A stretch of DNA of 64,000 bases from Streptomyces filamentosus (GCF_014654895.1 NZ_BNBE01000001.1:1736001-1800000), one strand, 5' to 3'. Positions 7,752 to 16,835 are shown, counted from the stretch's first letter. Numbers and translations are program-made. Notes: generated by a model not told the origin, from the letters alone.

Positions 7752-10334
7752 TCAGTCGCTTTTCAGGTTACGAATTCCTGTCCTAGGTGGATCCGCGGGG
7801 GTCGCGCGGCGGCCCGCGAATCCGAGGAGGGCGGGTCCGGCGACGGCGGCGGCGCCGCCGGCGGCCAGCACGCCGAGGAGGGCCCAGCGGATCGGGCCGA
7901 GGAGTTCGGAGGGGGTGGTGCCGGTGGTCGCGGCGAGCTGCGGCCCGGCGCTCCCGCCGGCCCCGCCGCCCGCGCCGGACGCGCCCGCGGACGGGCCGCC
8001 CGGCGGGGCGGAGGACGGCGTCCCCGTCCCCGTGCCGCCGCTGCCGGAGCCGGAACCGTCGCCGGAGCCCGTGCCGGGGTCGCCGCCCCCGCCGGTGCCG
8101 GAGCCGGTGGCGGAGCCGCCGCCGGTGGTGCCTCCGGAGCCGGCGCCGTCCGGGTCCGGGTCGCCGCCCCCGGGGCCGGGCGCGGTGGCCGGGCCGCCCG
8201 TGGTGGTGCCCGGGGCGGGCGGCGCGCCGCGCTCCAGCCGGTCGGCGGCGACCGCCGCCTGCGCCTTGAGCTTCGGCGGCATCGGCGCGTAGCCGAGCGG
8301 CAGTTCGCCGGGGGCGACGCCCTGCTTCTGGCCGGGTCCCGCGGCGTAGCGCATCACCCGCGCGTAGTCCTTGCGGGCGTCGGCGGGCAGGCCGGTGGAG
8401 GCGACGGCGTAGGCGATCACCGTGAGCGGGTAGGCGGTCTTCCGGGCACCGGCCGGGTCGGGGGCGAGGACGCCGGGCACCGGCGACCGTCCGGCCTGGT
8501 CGACGGCGGCGAGCATGGCGGCCGTCGTGGGCAGGACGTAGGTGCCGTCCGCGTTCGGCAGGGCGGCGACCTGGAGCTGGTAGCGGGCGGCCGACGCCGC
8601 GTCGGTGAGGCCGTAGGCCCGGCGGGCGCCGGGCAGGACGTCGGCGGTGACGAGCTTCAGGTCGCCGGAGAGCGGGTCGAGGACCGCGTCGTCCTTGGAG
8701 CCGTTGGTGCCCCGCCGGACCCACCGGGCGACGTCGTGCATGTCGCTGGCGTACGGGGAGCGGTCGAGGAGTCCGTAGGCGAGGTGCTTCTCCCCGGTCG
8801 CGTCGGTCAGCTCGGTGAGGGTCGGGTCGGCCTTGGGGAATTCGTCGGTGCCGGCCGTGGCGAGCGCGAGGTCCTTGAAGTAGGAATTGACCTTCATTCC
8901 CCAGGGGTCGGGCGTCCCTTCGAGGAAGGCGCGCGCGTCCTTGTCGCCGCTCAGGTATTTCCAGACCACCCGGACGACGTCCGAGCGTTCGGCGGAGAGG
9001 AGAATTCCGCCGGGATAGTTCATGACGGACTGGGGGGTCCGCTCGAATTCCGGGTTCAGCTTCAGGAATTCCGGGTCCTTGACGATGGACTCGGGATTGC
9101 CCTTCAGGTGGTCGGGGGCGGGCGCCTTGTCGGTGAGCTCGCGCACGTCGTAGGGGTACGAGGCGGTCAGCAGCTTCGCCAGGAGCCGCGGGTTGAGCCG
9201 CAGGTCCTTCACGAGCCCCATCCGGTCGGCCTCCCAGTAGAAGCCGACGGTGAGGGCGCTGACGGCCACGGGGGCGTGCACGAAGCCCGTCTTCCCGCCC
9301 TCCCCGACGGGTTCGACGGTGAAGCCGAGGCCGGGCGAGGTGGACGTCGGGGCCAGCAGGCCGGAGCGGGTCAGTTCCTCGCCGCGCTGGGTGAAGGTGA
9401 AGCGGGTGGTGCCGCCGGAGCAGAGGGACGCCTGCCAGGAGGTGATGGCGTCCGTGACCAGTTCGGAGCCGCTGGTGCGGCGTTCGGCCTTGTCCGTGGG
9501 GCAGGGGTCGCCGACGGGCAGGAAGCCGAGGGGGAAGACGATCCGCTGGTTCCAGTGGGTGGTGGACAGCGGCGAGGTGTGCGGGCGTCCGTTGTTGCCG
9601 GCCGAGCCGTCCGGCTCGTGGGAGCCGCGGGGCACCACGACGAGCCAGCACTTCCGGCCGTGCGCCGCCGCTCCGGTGCCCACGGGGTCGCCGCAGCCGA
9701 GGTGCGGGGCCTCCCGGGTGGTCTGGAGGTTGAAGGCCGCCTCGCCCGTCCCGTCGACCTGGGTGCGGGCGAACGCCTCCTCGTTGGTGTCGCCGGGGTT
9801 GAAGTAGGTCCAGTCGTTGAGCGAGGTCGTGGCGGGACCGGAGACGGGCGTGAAGGGGACGAAGGGATCGGTCGTCTGCCCGGGGACGCCGGGGTACGGG
9901 ATGGGCTCGTCGTACTGCGTCTCCAGCGGGTCCGAGCCGACGGGGATCAGCCGCTGGGCGATGAACGACCCGTAGTTGCCGTTGCCGGGGCCGATGCGGG
10001 AGGCGCCGTACTGGCACTGCTCCCGCTTCGGGCCCGCCGGGTCGTCGCCCCAGCACTGCATGATCTGGAGGTAGTCGGTGGCCGTGCCCTGGGTCGGCTT
10101 CCCGCCCTTCCAGGTGATCCGCAGGCCCTGGGCCCGCAGGTTCTCCGTCTGGTGGACGGTCACTTCGAGGCCGGAGAAGTCGTCGTGCGGCCCCTTGGTG
10201 CCGCGCAGGGTGACGGCGGAGCCCGCCGGTTCCGCCGCGGCGGCGGGCGGGTCCTGGGGCAGCGGGAGCAGGGCGAGCACGAGGGCGGCGAGGAGGGCGG
10301 CGAGGCCGCCCGCGCGGGCGCGGTTCCGCTTCAT
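7752..10334 (-). CDS. large membrane-anchored substrate-binding-like protein
   Basis: 860 residues. It has an N-terminal signal segment (to about residue 35), a large extracellular domain with binding-protein character, a Gly/Ser/Thr-rich linker (about 690-790) and a C-terminal membrane segment followed by basic residues. The sequence LAATTG precedes that segment and resembles a one-residue-expanded LAxTG signal. ATG 10334 overlaps the pstS stop as ATGA, so the two are translationally coupled. It is about twice the size of an ordinary PstS and shares no obvious phosphate loop that I can name. The role of a second extracellular receptor in a Pst operon is inference from position. Confidence 0.75.
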   Translation of the reverse strand: MKRNRARAGGLAALLAALVLALLPLPQDPPAAAAEPAGSAVTLRGTKGPHDDFSGLEVTVHQTENLRAQGLRITWKGGKPTQGTATDYLQIMQCWGDDPAGPKREQCQYGASRIGPGNGNYGSFIAQRLIPVGSDPLETQYDEPIPYPGVPGQTTDPFVPFTPVSGPATTSLNDWTYFNPGDTNEEAFARTQVDGTGEAAFNLQTTREAPHLGCGDPVGTGAAAHGRKCWLVVVPRGSHEPDGSAGNNGRPHTSPLSTTHWNQRIVFPLGFLPVGDPCPTDKAERRTSGSELVTDAITSWQASLCSGGTTRFTFTQRGEELTRSGLLAPTSTSPGLGFTVEPVGEGGKTGFVHAPVAVSALTVGFYWEADRMGLVKDLRLNPRLLAKLLTASYPYDVRELTDKAPAPDHLKGNPESIVKDPEFLKLNPEFERTPQSVMNYPGGILLSAERSDVVRVVWKYLSGDKDARAFLEGTPDPWGMKVNSYFKDLALATAGTDEFPKADPTLTELTDATGEKHLAYGLLDRSPYASDMHDVARWVRRGTNGSKDDAVLDPLSGDLKLVTADVLPGARRAYGLTDAASAARYQLQVAALPNADGTYVLPTTAAMLAAVDQAGRSPVPGVLAPDPAGARKTAYPLTVIAYAVASTGLPADARKDYARVMRYAAGPGQKQGVAPGELPLGYAPMPPKLKAQAAVAADRLERGAPPAPGTTTGGPATAPGPGGGDPDPDGAGSGGTTGGGSATGSGTGGGGDPGTGSGDGSGSGSGGTGTGTPSSAPPGGPSAGASGAGGGAGGSAGPQLAATTGTTPSELLGPIRWALLGVLAAGGAAAVAGPALLGFAGRRATPADPPRTGIRNLKSD

Positions 10335-12190
10335 CGGGCGTCTCCCCCGCGGTCGGCGCGGTGCGCCATGAGGCGGCCGAGGAGGGGCGGGGCGACGACG
10401 GTGGCGAGGAGCAGGAGGGCGGAGAGGGCCATCAGCAGGCCGCGCAGGCCGGCGCCCGAGTCGGCGGCGAGGGTGACGGGGGTGCCGACGACGGGGTTCC
10501 CGGCGAAGCCGCCTCCCCCGCCGGCGGAGCCGTCGCCCGCCGTGCCTCCGGCTCCGCCGCCTCCGGCGGTGCCGTTCGCGATGACGTCCCCGGTGTCGGG
10601 GTCGACGGCGGTCCCGCCGGAGCCCCCGGTCCCGGAACCGCCCGTCGCGGACGAACCGCCGGAGCCGGTGCCGCCGGTACCGGAGGCGCCGGTGCCGGTC
10701 GCGCCGGTGGAACCCGTACCCGTGCCGCCGCCCGTGCCGGTACCGCCCGTCGTGGCGCCGCCCTGGGCGGAGCCGCCCGGGCCGCCCGGACCGCCGGAGC
10801 CCGGACCTCCGGACGCGGTGGAGCCGCCGGATCCTCCCGGGGCGGAACCGCCGGAGGTGCCGCCGCCGCCGACGACCTGGGTCGGGGTGTTCCTGGCGCC
10901 GCCGGTGCCGTCGGGGCACTGCTGGGCGCCCTTCTTGTCGCACGCCTTCGGGCGCGGGGCGTTCCTGGCGAGGGTGTTGGTGCCGTCGGCGGAGAAGGTG
11001 GGGTTGCGGCAGGAGGAGAGGTCGACGGCCCCGGTGGGGGCGCCGGGGATGCGGCGGACCTGGTCGAAGCCCGCCTGGACGAGGTTCTTGGGCAGCGGGG
11101 AGTAGCCGAGCTCCTCGGCCTGCTGCTGGCCCTCGCAGAGGAAGTAGCGGGCGAAGGTGCCGAGCGAGCGGCCCTTCTCGGTGGTGTGCGGGGCGGTCTC
11201 GGAGGTGGGGACGACCATGTAGCTGTAGCTGGAGAGCGGGTAGGCGCGGGTGTCGTCCGAGCGGTAGACGTCGTCGAGGATCTGGGTGAGGTAGTTCGCC
11301 GACGAGCGGTCCGTCTCGATCCGGGCCCTCAGGAGGGCGACGGCGACGGCCTGGGCGGTCGGCTCGACGTAGTGGCCGGAGCGGTTGAGGACCTTGACGA
11401 CCGGGAAGCCGGCGTTGACCGCGTACGAGTACTCGACGTAGGTGATCGCGCCCTCGCCCTGCGGCTGGCGGACGTGCGCCGAGACGCCGAGCGAGCCGGA
11501 CTTGGCGACGGTGGTGGTGCCGGGCACGACGGGGAAGTACGAGGTCATGCCGCAGGGGGTGGAGCGGCCGGCCCGCCGGCAGTAGTCGTCCCAGGTCCCG
11601 CCGTTCTCCTTGGCGAGCCAGGTGGTGAACTGGGCGGTGGTGCCCGAGCCGTCGGAGCGGACGACGGGCACGATCCGGCGGGCGGGCAGCACCAGGCCGG
11701 GGTTGTCGGCCTTGATCTCGGGGGCGTTCCACATGGTCAGCCGACCGGTGAAGATCTGCGCGAGGACCGGGCCGGAGAGGCGCAGGTTGGTGACCTGGCG
11801 GCCGCCGATGCGGAGGTTGTACATGAAGGCGGTGCCGCCGGCGACGATCGGCATGTAGGCGTAGCCGCGGCGCGGCGGCACGTCGGTGGCGCCGCCGTCG
11901 GTGAGGCCGTACGGGATCTCGGAGACGGCGAAGTCGACGGTGCCGTTCTTGAACTGCTCGCGGCCCTGCGAGGAGCCGTTGGCGTTGAAGTTGACGGTCA
12001 GGCCGATGTTGGCGCCGATGTTGCGCCGCCACTGCTCGACGGCGTTGGAGCTCCAGGTGGAACCGGAGCCGGTGATCTTCGTGTAGCCGGCGGCCTGGGC
12101 GGCGGGCGGGCCCGCCAGGAGGGCGAGCAGCGCGCAGAGCACGGTGCCCAGGCCCAGGAGGGTGCGGGCGAGCGGGACGGGCGATCTCAC
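10331..12190 (-). CDS. pstS: phosphate-binding protein PstS with long linker and C-terminal anchor
   Basis: 619 residues. A signal peptide (about 1-30, ending AAQA) is followed by a PstS domain with the phosphate loops GSGSTWSSNAVEQW (about 36-49) and VRSDGSGTTAQFTTWL. Then come a very long Gly/Thr/Ser-rich stalk (about 400-560) and a C-terminal hydrophobic segment after LAADSG, with basic tail residues. Most PstS proteins are 320-380-residue lipoproteins; this one appears held by a C-terminal anchor. GTG 12190 follows GAGGAG by 6 nt and overlaps the pstA stop as GTGA. Confidence 0.88.
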   Translation of the reverse strand: MRSPVPLARTLLGLGTVLCALLALLAGPPAAQAAGYTKITGSGSTWSSNAVEQWRRNIGANIGLTVNFNANGSSQGREQFKNGTVDFAVSEIPYGLTDGGATDVPPRRGYAYMPIVAGGTAFMYNLRIGGRQVTNLRLSGPVLAQIFTGRLTMWNAPEIKADNPGLVLPARRIVPVVRSDGSGTTAQFTTWLAKENGGTWDDYCRRAGRSTPCGMTSYFPVVPGTTTVAKSGSLGVSAHVRQPQGEGAITYVEYSYAVNAGFPVVKVLNRSGHYVEPTAQAVAVALLRARIETDRSSANYLTQILDDVYRSDDTRAYPLSSYSYMVVPTSETAPHTTEKGRSLGTFARYFLCEGQQQAEELGYSPLPKNLVQAGFDQVRRIPGAPTGAVDLSSCRNPTFSADGTNTLARNAPRPKACDKKGAQQCPDGTGGARNTPTQVVGGGGTSGGSAPGGSGGSTASGGPGSGGPGGPGGSAQGGATTGGTGTGGGTGTGSTGATGTGASGTGGTGSGGSSATGGSGTGGSGGTAVDPDTGDVIANGTAGGGGAGGTAGDGSAGGGGGFAGNPVVGTPVTLAADSGAGLRGLLMALSALLLLATVVAPPLLGRLMAHRADRGGDAR

Positions 12191-13410
12191 GACGTGCTCC
12201 TCGGAGTTGCGGGTCGGATGCGGGCTCCGCCGGGGCCGGCCGCGGCGGCGATGCGGGCCGCGTCCGCCCGGGAGGCCGCCGCCCGGCGCCTTTCCTGACG
12301 CTTCGTCAACTGACCGGGTCCGCGCCCGCCCGCGACGCGCGCGAGCACGAAGAGCAGCAGGACGAGGAGCATCAGCACGGCGGCGGTGCCGAAGCCGCGG
12401 GCGATCATGTTCGGTTCGGGCGACTTGACGAGTTCGAAGGTGGCGAGCGGCAGGGAGACCTGGGCGCCGGAGGTCGGCAGCGCGTTCAGCTCGGCGGTGA
12501 AGCCGGCGGTGAGCAGCACCGGGGAGGTCTCCCCCACCCCGCGCGCGGTGCCGAGGATGACGGCCGTGGTGAGGCCGGAGCGGGCGGTGGGCAGGACGAC
12601 GTGCCGGACCGTGCGCCAGCGCGAGGCGCCCATGGCGTACGAGGCCTCGCGCAGGGTGCCGGGGACGAGCCGGATGACGACGTCGGAGGCGCGGATGATG
12701 ATCGGCAGCATCATCACGGAGAGCGCGAGGGCGGCGGCGAGGCCGGAGCGCTCCATGCCGAGGGCCAGGACGACCGTCGCGTAGATGAAGAGGCCGGCGA
12801 CGATCGACGGCAGCGCGGTCATCGCCTCGACGATCGTGCGGACCAGGCGGGCGAAGGGGCCGGGGACCTCGTTGAGGAAGACGGCGCAGACGACGCCGGC
12901 GGGGACGGTGAGGACGAGCGCGATGCCGACCTGTTCGAGGGTGCCGACGACGGCGTGCAGGACGCCGCCGACGTCGAGCGGCTCCAGGGGCCCGGCGAGG
13001 CTCATGTCCTCGGTGAAGAAGTTCAGGTGGACGAGGGCCTTGCGGCCCTCCCAGAGGGTGAAGGCGACGACGAAGACGAGGACGGCGAGGAGGACGAGTC
13101 CGAGGGTGCGGACGACCACCCCGGCGACCCGGTCGCGCACGGCGGGACCGTCCTCGTCGAAGGAGACCAGCAGGGCGTAGAGGCCGAGGAAGAGGGCGTA
13201 CGCGACGAGGACGAAGCCGACGGTGCCGCTGAAGGGCAGCAGCCGGGCGAAGAGCAGCCAGGTCAGGGCGAGCGCGGCGGCCGCGGCGCCGAGGACGGCG
13301 TACACGTCGGAGGCGCGCACGGCGCCGGTGGCGCGGCGCCGTTCGGGCCCGGCCGGCTCGGGCCGGCCGGCGGGCGGGCGGAGCCGGGGCCGCTCCGGGG
13401 CGATGGTCAT
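12187..13410 (-). CDS. pstA: phosphate-type ABC transporter permease PstA
   Basis: 407 residues of inner-membrane permease. The N-terminus is basic and Pro/Arg-rich, followed by two to three hydrophobic segments absent from short PstA proteins, then the conserved permease core. The EAA-type loop reads YAMGASRWRTVRHVVLPTARSGL, with GVGETSPVLLTAGF after it, which is diagnostic for PstA/PstC. The C-terminal tail is basic. ATG 13410 lies 132 nt after the pstC stop, and its own stop overlaps the pstS start. It forms the membrane channel with PstC. Confidence 0.9.
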   Translation of the reverse strand: MTIAPERPRLRPPAGRPEPAGPERRRATGAVRASDVYAVLGAAAAALALTWLLFARLLPFSGTVGFVLVAYALFLGLYALLVSFDEDGPAVRDRVAGVVVRTLGLVLLAVLVFVVAFTLWEGRKALVHLNFFTEDMSLAGPLEPLDVGGVLHAVVGTLEQVGIALVLTVPAGVVCAVFLNEVPGPFARLVRTIVEAMTALPSIVAGLFIYATVVLALGMERSGLAAALALSVMMLPIIIRASDVVIRLVPGTLREASYAMGASRWRTVRHVVLPTARSGLTTAVILGTARGVGETSPVLLTAGFTAELNALPTSGAQVSLPLATFELVKSPEPNMIARGFGTAAVLMLLVLLLFVLARVAGGRGPGQLTKRQERRRAAASRADAARIAAAAGPGGARIRPATPRSTS

Positions 13411-13542
13411 CGGTACGGATCCCCCTCGGGAGGTACGGGAGGTACGGGACGGGCGGGAGGCGCGGAGGCCACGGGAGGTACGGACGGGTGGGAGGCGCGG
13501 GAGGTGCGGCGGCCCGGCGGTGCGGCGGCGGCCGGTGTGCCG

Positions 13543-14628
13543 TCACGCGTCGCTGGAGGCACCGGAGCGGCTGCGGGCGACGATCGACGAGGCGGCGAAG
13601 TTGACGATCAGGGTCATGACGAAGAGCGCGAAGCCGGCCGCCATCAGGGCGGACATGCCGAAGGCGGTGGCCTCGCCGTAGCGCAGGGCGATGAGCGAGG
13701 AGACCGAACTGGTGCCGGTCTGGAGGACGTGCCACTGGATCGTGAAGACCTGCGAGATCACCATGTAGACGGCGATGGTCTCGCCGAGGGCGCGGCCGAG
13801 GCCGAGCATGGTGCCGCCGATCATGCCGCCCTTGCCGAAGGGCAGGACGACGGAGCGGATCATCCCCCAGCGGGTGGCGCCGAGGGCGTACGCCCCCTCC
13901 CGCTCGCCCGCGGGCGCCTGGGAGAAGACCTCGCGCATGATCGAGCAGATGATCGGCGCCACCATCATCGCGACGACGAGCCCGGCGACGAAGGTGGAGG
14001 AGGTGTAGACGGTGGGCGGGGCGAGCGGGTCGTCGGGGTCGGCGCCGTCGACGCGGAGGAAGGGGATCCAGCCGAAGTACGTCGAGATCCAGCGGGCGAT
14101 CGGCAGGATCGACTCCTCCAGCCAGAACACCCCCCACAGGCCGTAGACGACCGAGGGCACGGCGGCCATCAGGTCGACGGTGGAGATCAGGGTGCGGCGC
14201 AGCCGGGGCGGGGCGTACTCGGAGATGTAGAGCGCGGCGCCGGTGGCGAGGGGCACGGCGACGACGATCGCGACGAGGGCGATGAGGACCGTGCCGAGGA
14301 GGACGGCGGCGATGCCGAAGTTCCCCGCGTCGGGCTCCCAGTTCTCGGTGGTGAGGAAGGAGCCGCCGGCCCGGTCGAGGGCCTGGCGGGCGCGGTGCAG
14401 CAGGAAGCCGCCGACGAGGAGCATCACGGCGAGGACGAGGCCGCCGCCGGTGCGGGCGACGCCCCGGAAGACCCGGTCGGCGGGGCCGGGGTCGGCGTAC
14501 AGCCGCCTCGGCGTGTCGGTCCGGTCGCCGGGCCGCGCGTCGGTCCGGTCCCCGGTCCGTCCGTCAGGGGCGCCGGGGGCGCCGGACGGCGCGGTCGTGT
14601 CGGTGGTGCCGGTCGTGTCGGTCGTCAC
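13543..14628 (-). CDS. pstC: phosphate-type ABC transporter permease PstC
   Basis: 361-residue membrane permease, first gene of the operon. A 50-residue Thr/Asp/Gly-rich N-terminus precedes about six membrane segments. The EAA loop is YALGATRWGMIRSVVLPFGKGGM and is followed by LGRALGETIAVYMVI, typical of PstC. GTG 14628 is the first plausible start and has a poor Shine-Dalgarno. The upstream 78 bp contain GTTCAC on the minus strand (14679-14674) and on the plus strand (14705-14710). These resemble single PhoP-box units, but a clear tandem PHO box is not evident. Confidence 0.9.
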   Translation of the reverse strand: MTTDTTGTTDTTAPSGAPGAPDGRTGDRTDARPGDRTDTPRRLYADPGPADRVFRGVARTGGGLVLAVMLLVGGFLLHRARQALDRAGGSFLTTENWEPDAGNFGIAAVLLGTVLIALVAIVVAVPLATGAALYISEYAPPRLRRTLISTVDLMAAVPSVVYGLWGVFWLEESILPIARWISTYFGWIPFLRVDGADPDDPLAPPTVYTSSTFVAGLVVAMMVAPIICSIMREVFSQAPAGEREGAYALGATRWGMIRSVVLPFGKGGMIGGTMLGLGRALGETIAVYMVISQVFTIQWHVLQTGTSSVSSLIALRYGEATAFGMSALMAAGFALFVMTLIVNFAASSIVARSRSGASSDA

Positions 14629-14706
14629 GACGAGGACACAAGTCCTGCCCGGTGGCCGGGTGGGCCACTCGATGTGAACGAGGGGCGCCCGAGAGGCAAC
14701 TTCCGT

Positions 14707-15078
14707 TCACAATAAGGCAGTTGATGCCCAATGGGCGGCCTCGGCGGCCAGCAGCGAACGGAAGCGGTCATAGGCGGAGCGGCAGGTGGAGTGACGCTCG
14801 TAGGCGCGTCCGGAGAGGGCGGCGGTGTGCCCCTCGGCGTCGCGCAGCAGCCAGACCCAGCCGTTGCCGCCCGCCGTGTGCTGCACGCCGCCCCCCATGG
14901 TGGCGTGCTCCGCGCACAGCGCGGCGAAGGCGGTCCGGCAGGCGGCGTGGTCGGTGAAGCACTGCCCCGACCGTGCCACCACCCGCCCGTTCTGCGCGAC
15001 GAGCCGCCAGCCGTAGCGCCCGTCGGCTCTGACGTCGACCAGACAGCGCGTTCCGGACACACCGGTGTCCTTGGTCAT
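14707..15078 (-). CDS. small YegP/DUF1508-like protein
   Basis: About 123 residues with two repeated segments, YGWRLVAQNGRVVARSGQCF and WVWLLRDAEGHTAALSGRAY. Each has the W-x-L...G-x-x-x-A-x-S-G pattern of the UPF0339/YegP fold, a small cytosolic beta-rich module of unknown function. ATG 15078 follows a G-rich stretch; a GTG at 15093 in the same frame is an alternative start. The minus-strand sequence TAGATT near 15110 is a candidate -10. It is oriented like the pst operon but its own stop lies 78 bp before pstC. Confidence 0.6.
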   Translation of the reverse strand: MTKDTGVSGTRCLVDVRADGRYGWRLVAQNGRVVARSGQCFTDHAACRTAFAALCAEHATMGGGVQHTAGGNGWVWLLRDAEGHTAALSGRAYERHSTCRSAYDRFRSLLAAEAAHWASTALL

Positions 15079-15164
15079 TGCCCCCACCCCCACAGTCTCG
15101 GCACGGGCAATCTATTGACGCCGCCCGGATCGTTGGGCGCTAAACCATCCGCCGGGGACATGCT

Positions 15165-15201
15165 TCACCCCGCCGTTGCCCCTAGGACACCGGCGGGGTG
15201 A
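15165..15201. terminator. hairpin between PH-domain gene and YegP-like gene
   Basis: TCACCCCGCCG (15165-15175) pairs with CGGCGGGGTGA (15191-15201) around a loop carrying CCTAGG. It probably ends the minus-strand transcript of the PH-domain gene. The rest of 15079-15340 holds the promoter of the YegP-like gene and a tandem repeat. Confidence 0.55.
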
Positions 15202-15250
15202 GGAGGAGGCGGAGGGTCCGGGAGCGGAGGCCGGCCGGGCCGGCGGCGGC

Positions 15251-15343
15251 TCGGCCGCCGACGTCTCGACCGGCGGCGGCTCAGCCGGCGGAGGCTCAGC
15301 CCGCGGCCGCTCAGCCGGCGGCGGCTCAACCCTTGACGGCTCA
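15251..15343. repeat. 15-bp tandem repeat carrying the stop codon of the PH-domain gene
   Basis: About six copies of a 15-bp unit close to GGCGGCGGCTCAGCC. Because 15 is a multiple of three, the minus strand has TGA in the same frame at 15343-15341, 15328-15326, 15313-15311, 15298-15296 and 15283-15281. The two outermost copies have lost the stop. Confidence 0.8.
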
Positions 15344-15997
15344 GCCCGTGGCGGCGAGGACCACGAAGAGGACCAGGCCGACCACGGCCGGCGCGATGAT
15401 CTCGTACGCCCAGCGCACCTGGGCCTCGCCCTGCGCCCCGGCCCGGCCCGCGTACCGCTCGGACATCTCCCGCAGGTCGGCCACGGTCCGGTCGCCGGGC
15501 GCGACGCGCGCCCCGCTGTCGCGGACGTCGGCGCTGACGGACGTGCGGCCGAGGGGGTCGTCCTGGGAGGCGCGGGCGGCCTGGCGCGCGGCCTTCTTCC
15601 GCTGCCGCAGCGAGACGGGCACGGCCCACAGCTGGTAGGTGGCGCCCGCGTGCGTGAAGACCTCGCTGGAGTAGCCGGCCCGGAGGTCGGCGACGGCCGC
15701 CCACGGGAGCAGGATCGAGCGGAAGGGGTTGCGGATCCGGAGCCGGTCCTCGTTCGCGTAGACGGCGGGCCGGAGGGTGAAGGCGATGATCAGCGGCACG
15801 ACGAGGACGAGTCCGGCGAGCGCCAGCCAGGGCGCCCGGCCCTCGCCGCGGGTCAGCGCGTCGATCACGAAGACGAGCACCAGGGCGAGCAGGAAGACGC
15901 CCGCCGCGATGCCGGCGTTGGAGCGGAAGACACGGTCGTCGGAGGTCGGCTCGGGGTCCGGCTCGCGGTTCGGCTCGGAGGGTGCGGGGCTCGTCAT
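15341..15997 (-). CDS. PH-domain membrane protein (bPH type)
   Basis: 218 residues. An acidic, Pro-rich N-terminus (1-27) precedes two membrane segments (about 29-47 and 58-76). Next comes a bacterial PH-like beta domain (about 78-130) with the family-typical RLRIRNPFRSILLPWAAVADLRAGYS. A C-terminal membrane segment spans about 196-214. Such proteins sit in the cell membrane of actinobacteria and have no assigned biochemical role. ATG 15997 is used. The C-terminal codons lie in a 15-bp tandem repeat that supplies five successive in-frame TGA codons. Confidence 0.75.
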   Translation of the reverse strand: MTSPAPSEPNREPDPEPTSDDRVFRSNAGIAAGVFLLALVLVFVIDALTRGEGRAPWLALAGLVLVVPLIIAFTLRPAVYANEDRLRIRNPFRSILLPWAAVADLRAGYSSEVFTHAGATYQLWAVPVSLRQRKKAARQAARASQDDPLGRTSVSADVRDSGARVAPGDRTVADLREMSERYAGRAGAQGEAQVRWAYEIIAPAVVGLVLFVVLAATG

Positions 15998-16110
15998 GCC
16001 GCCGATTCTGCCTCAGGAGCCCCGCAGGGACCCGGGCACCCCGCGCGTGACGTCCACGACAGACGCGCACGGCAGGCGTCCGTGGCGGGCGTCCGGACGG
16101 GCCAGGACCC

Positions 16111-16746
16111 TCAGGCGGGGCGGACGGCGGCGAGGTCCGCGTACAGGATGATGTTGTCCGGCCGGTGGCCGTCGACGATCTCGCCGCCGCAGGTGATCAC
16201 GCGGAGTTCGGGGCGGCGGGTGTCGCCGTAGACCTTGGCCGTCGGGAAGGCGTCCTTGTCGACCTGCTCCAGCTCGCGTACGCGGAAGACGGCGGTGGTG
16301 CCGTCCGCGCGGGTCACGGCGATCTCGTCGCCGACCCGGACCCTGGCGACGTCCTTGAGCACGGCCGGTCCGCGCGCGGTGTCGAAGTGCCCGATGAGGA
16401 CGGCGGGGCCGGTCTCGCCGGGCGTGACGCCCTTCCCGTACCAGCCGATCCGGTCGGCCTGCGCCACCGGGGGCACCTCGACGGTGCCGTCGGCGTTCAG
16501 CCCGAGCTCCATGACGTCCCGCGCGTCCACGACGGCCGAGGGCAGCCGGACGCGGACGGGCAGCGAGCGGGCGAGCGGCTTCACGGCGGAGGCGGAGGCG
16601 GCGGGCGGGGCCGCGGCCGACTCCACGATCCGGGCGGGCGGGGTGGCTGCGGGCCCGTCCCCCGCCGCGCACCCCGAGAGCGCGAGGAGCACGGCCGCGC
16701 ACAGGGCGGCGGAGACGGAGGCGGAGCGGTGGTGGTGGTGGTTCAC
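16111..16746 (-). CDS. class F sortase
   Basis: 211 residues. An N-terminal signal segment with a lipobox-like LALSGC (about residues 21-26) and a short Ala/Pro linker precede a sortase domain with all catalytic residues in place: His in LIGHFDT, Cys in RVITCGG and Arg in GHRPDNIILYADL. Class F sortases are the actinobacterial transpeptidases related to LPxTG anchoring, though their substrates are often unknown. GTG 16746 has GGAG 8 nt upstream. The next gene upstream encodes a secreted protein with a C-terminal membrane segment but no LPxTG-like motif. This intact enzyme contrasts with the dead sortase fold at 4.4-5.3 kb. Confidence 0.88.
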   Translation of the reverse strand: MNHHHHRSASVSAALCAAVLLALSGCAAGDGPAATPPARIVESAAAPPAASASAVKPLARSLPVRVRLPSAVVDARDVMELGLNADGTVEVPPVAQADRIGWYGKGVTPGETGPAVLIGHFDTARGPAVLKDVARVRVGDEIAVTRADGTTAVFRVRELEQVDKDAFPTAKVYGDTRRPELRVITCGGEIVDGHRPDNIILYADLAAVRPA

Positions 16747-16835
16747 GGGCGGGACTCCGGCGGCGAGACATCAGGACGGCGGGGAGGACGCGGTACGGCG
16801 AGGAGCACCGTGCGGCGAGGGGCGGTACGGCGGCC

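Noticed and set aside
7752..12032. A single giant minus-strand frame spanning receptor 2 and PstS
   Set aside because: Upstream of 10334 it is the shadow of pstS in another frame, with Arg/Pro-rich nonsense sequence. The real genes overlap by ATGA at 10331-10334.
14674..14710. PHO box for the Pst-type operon
   Set aside because: Only isolated GTTCAC units in opposite orientations are present, with no convincing direct repeat.
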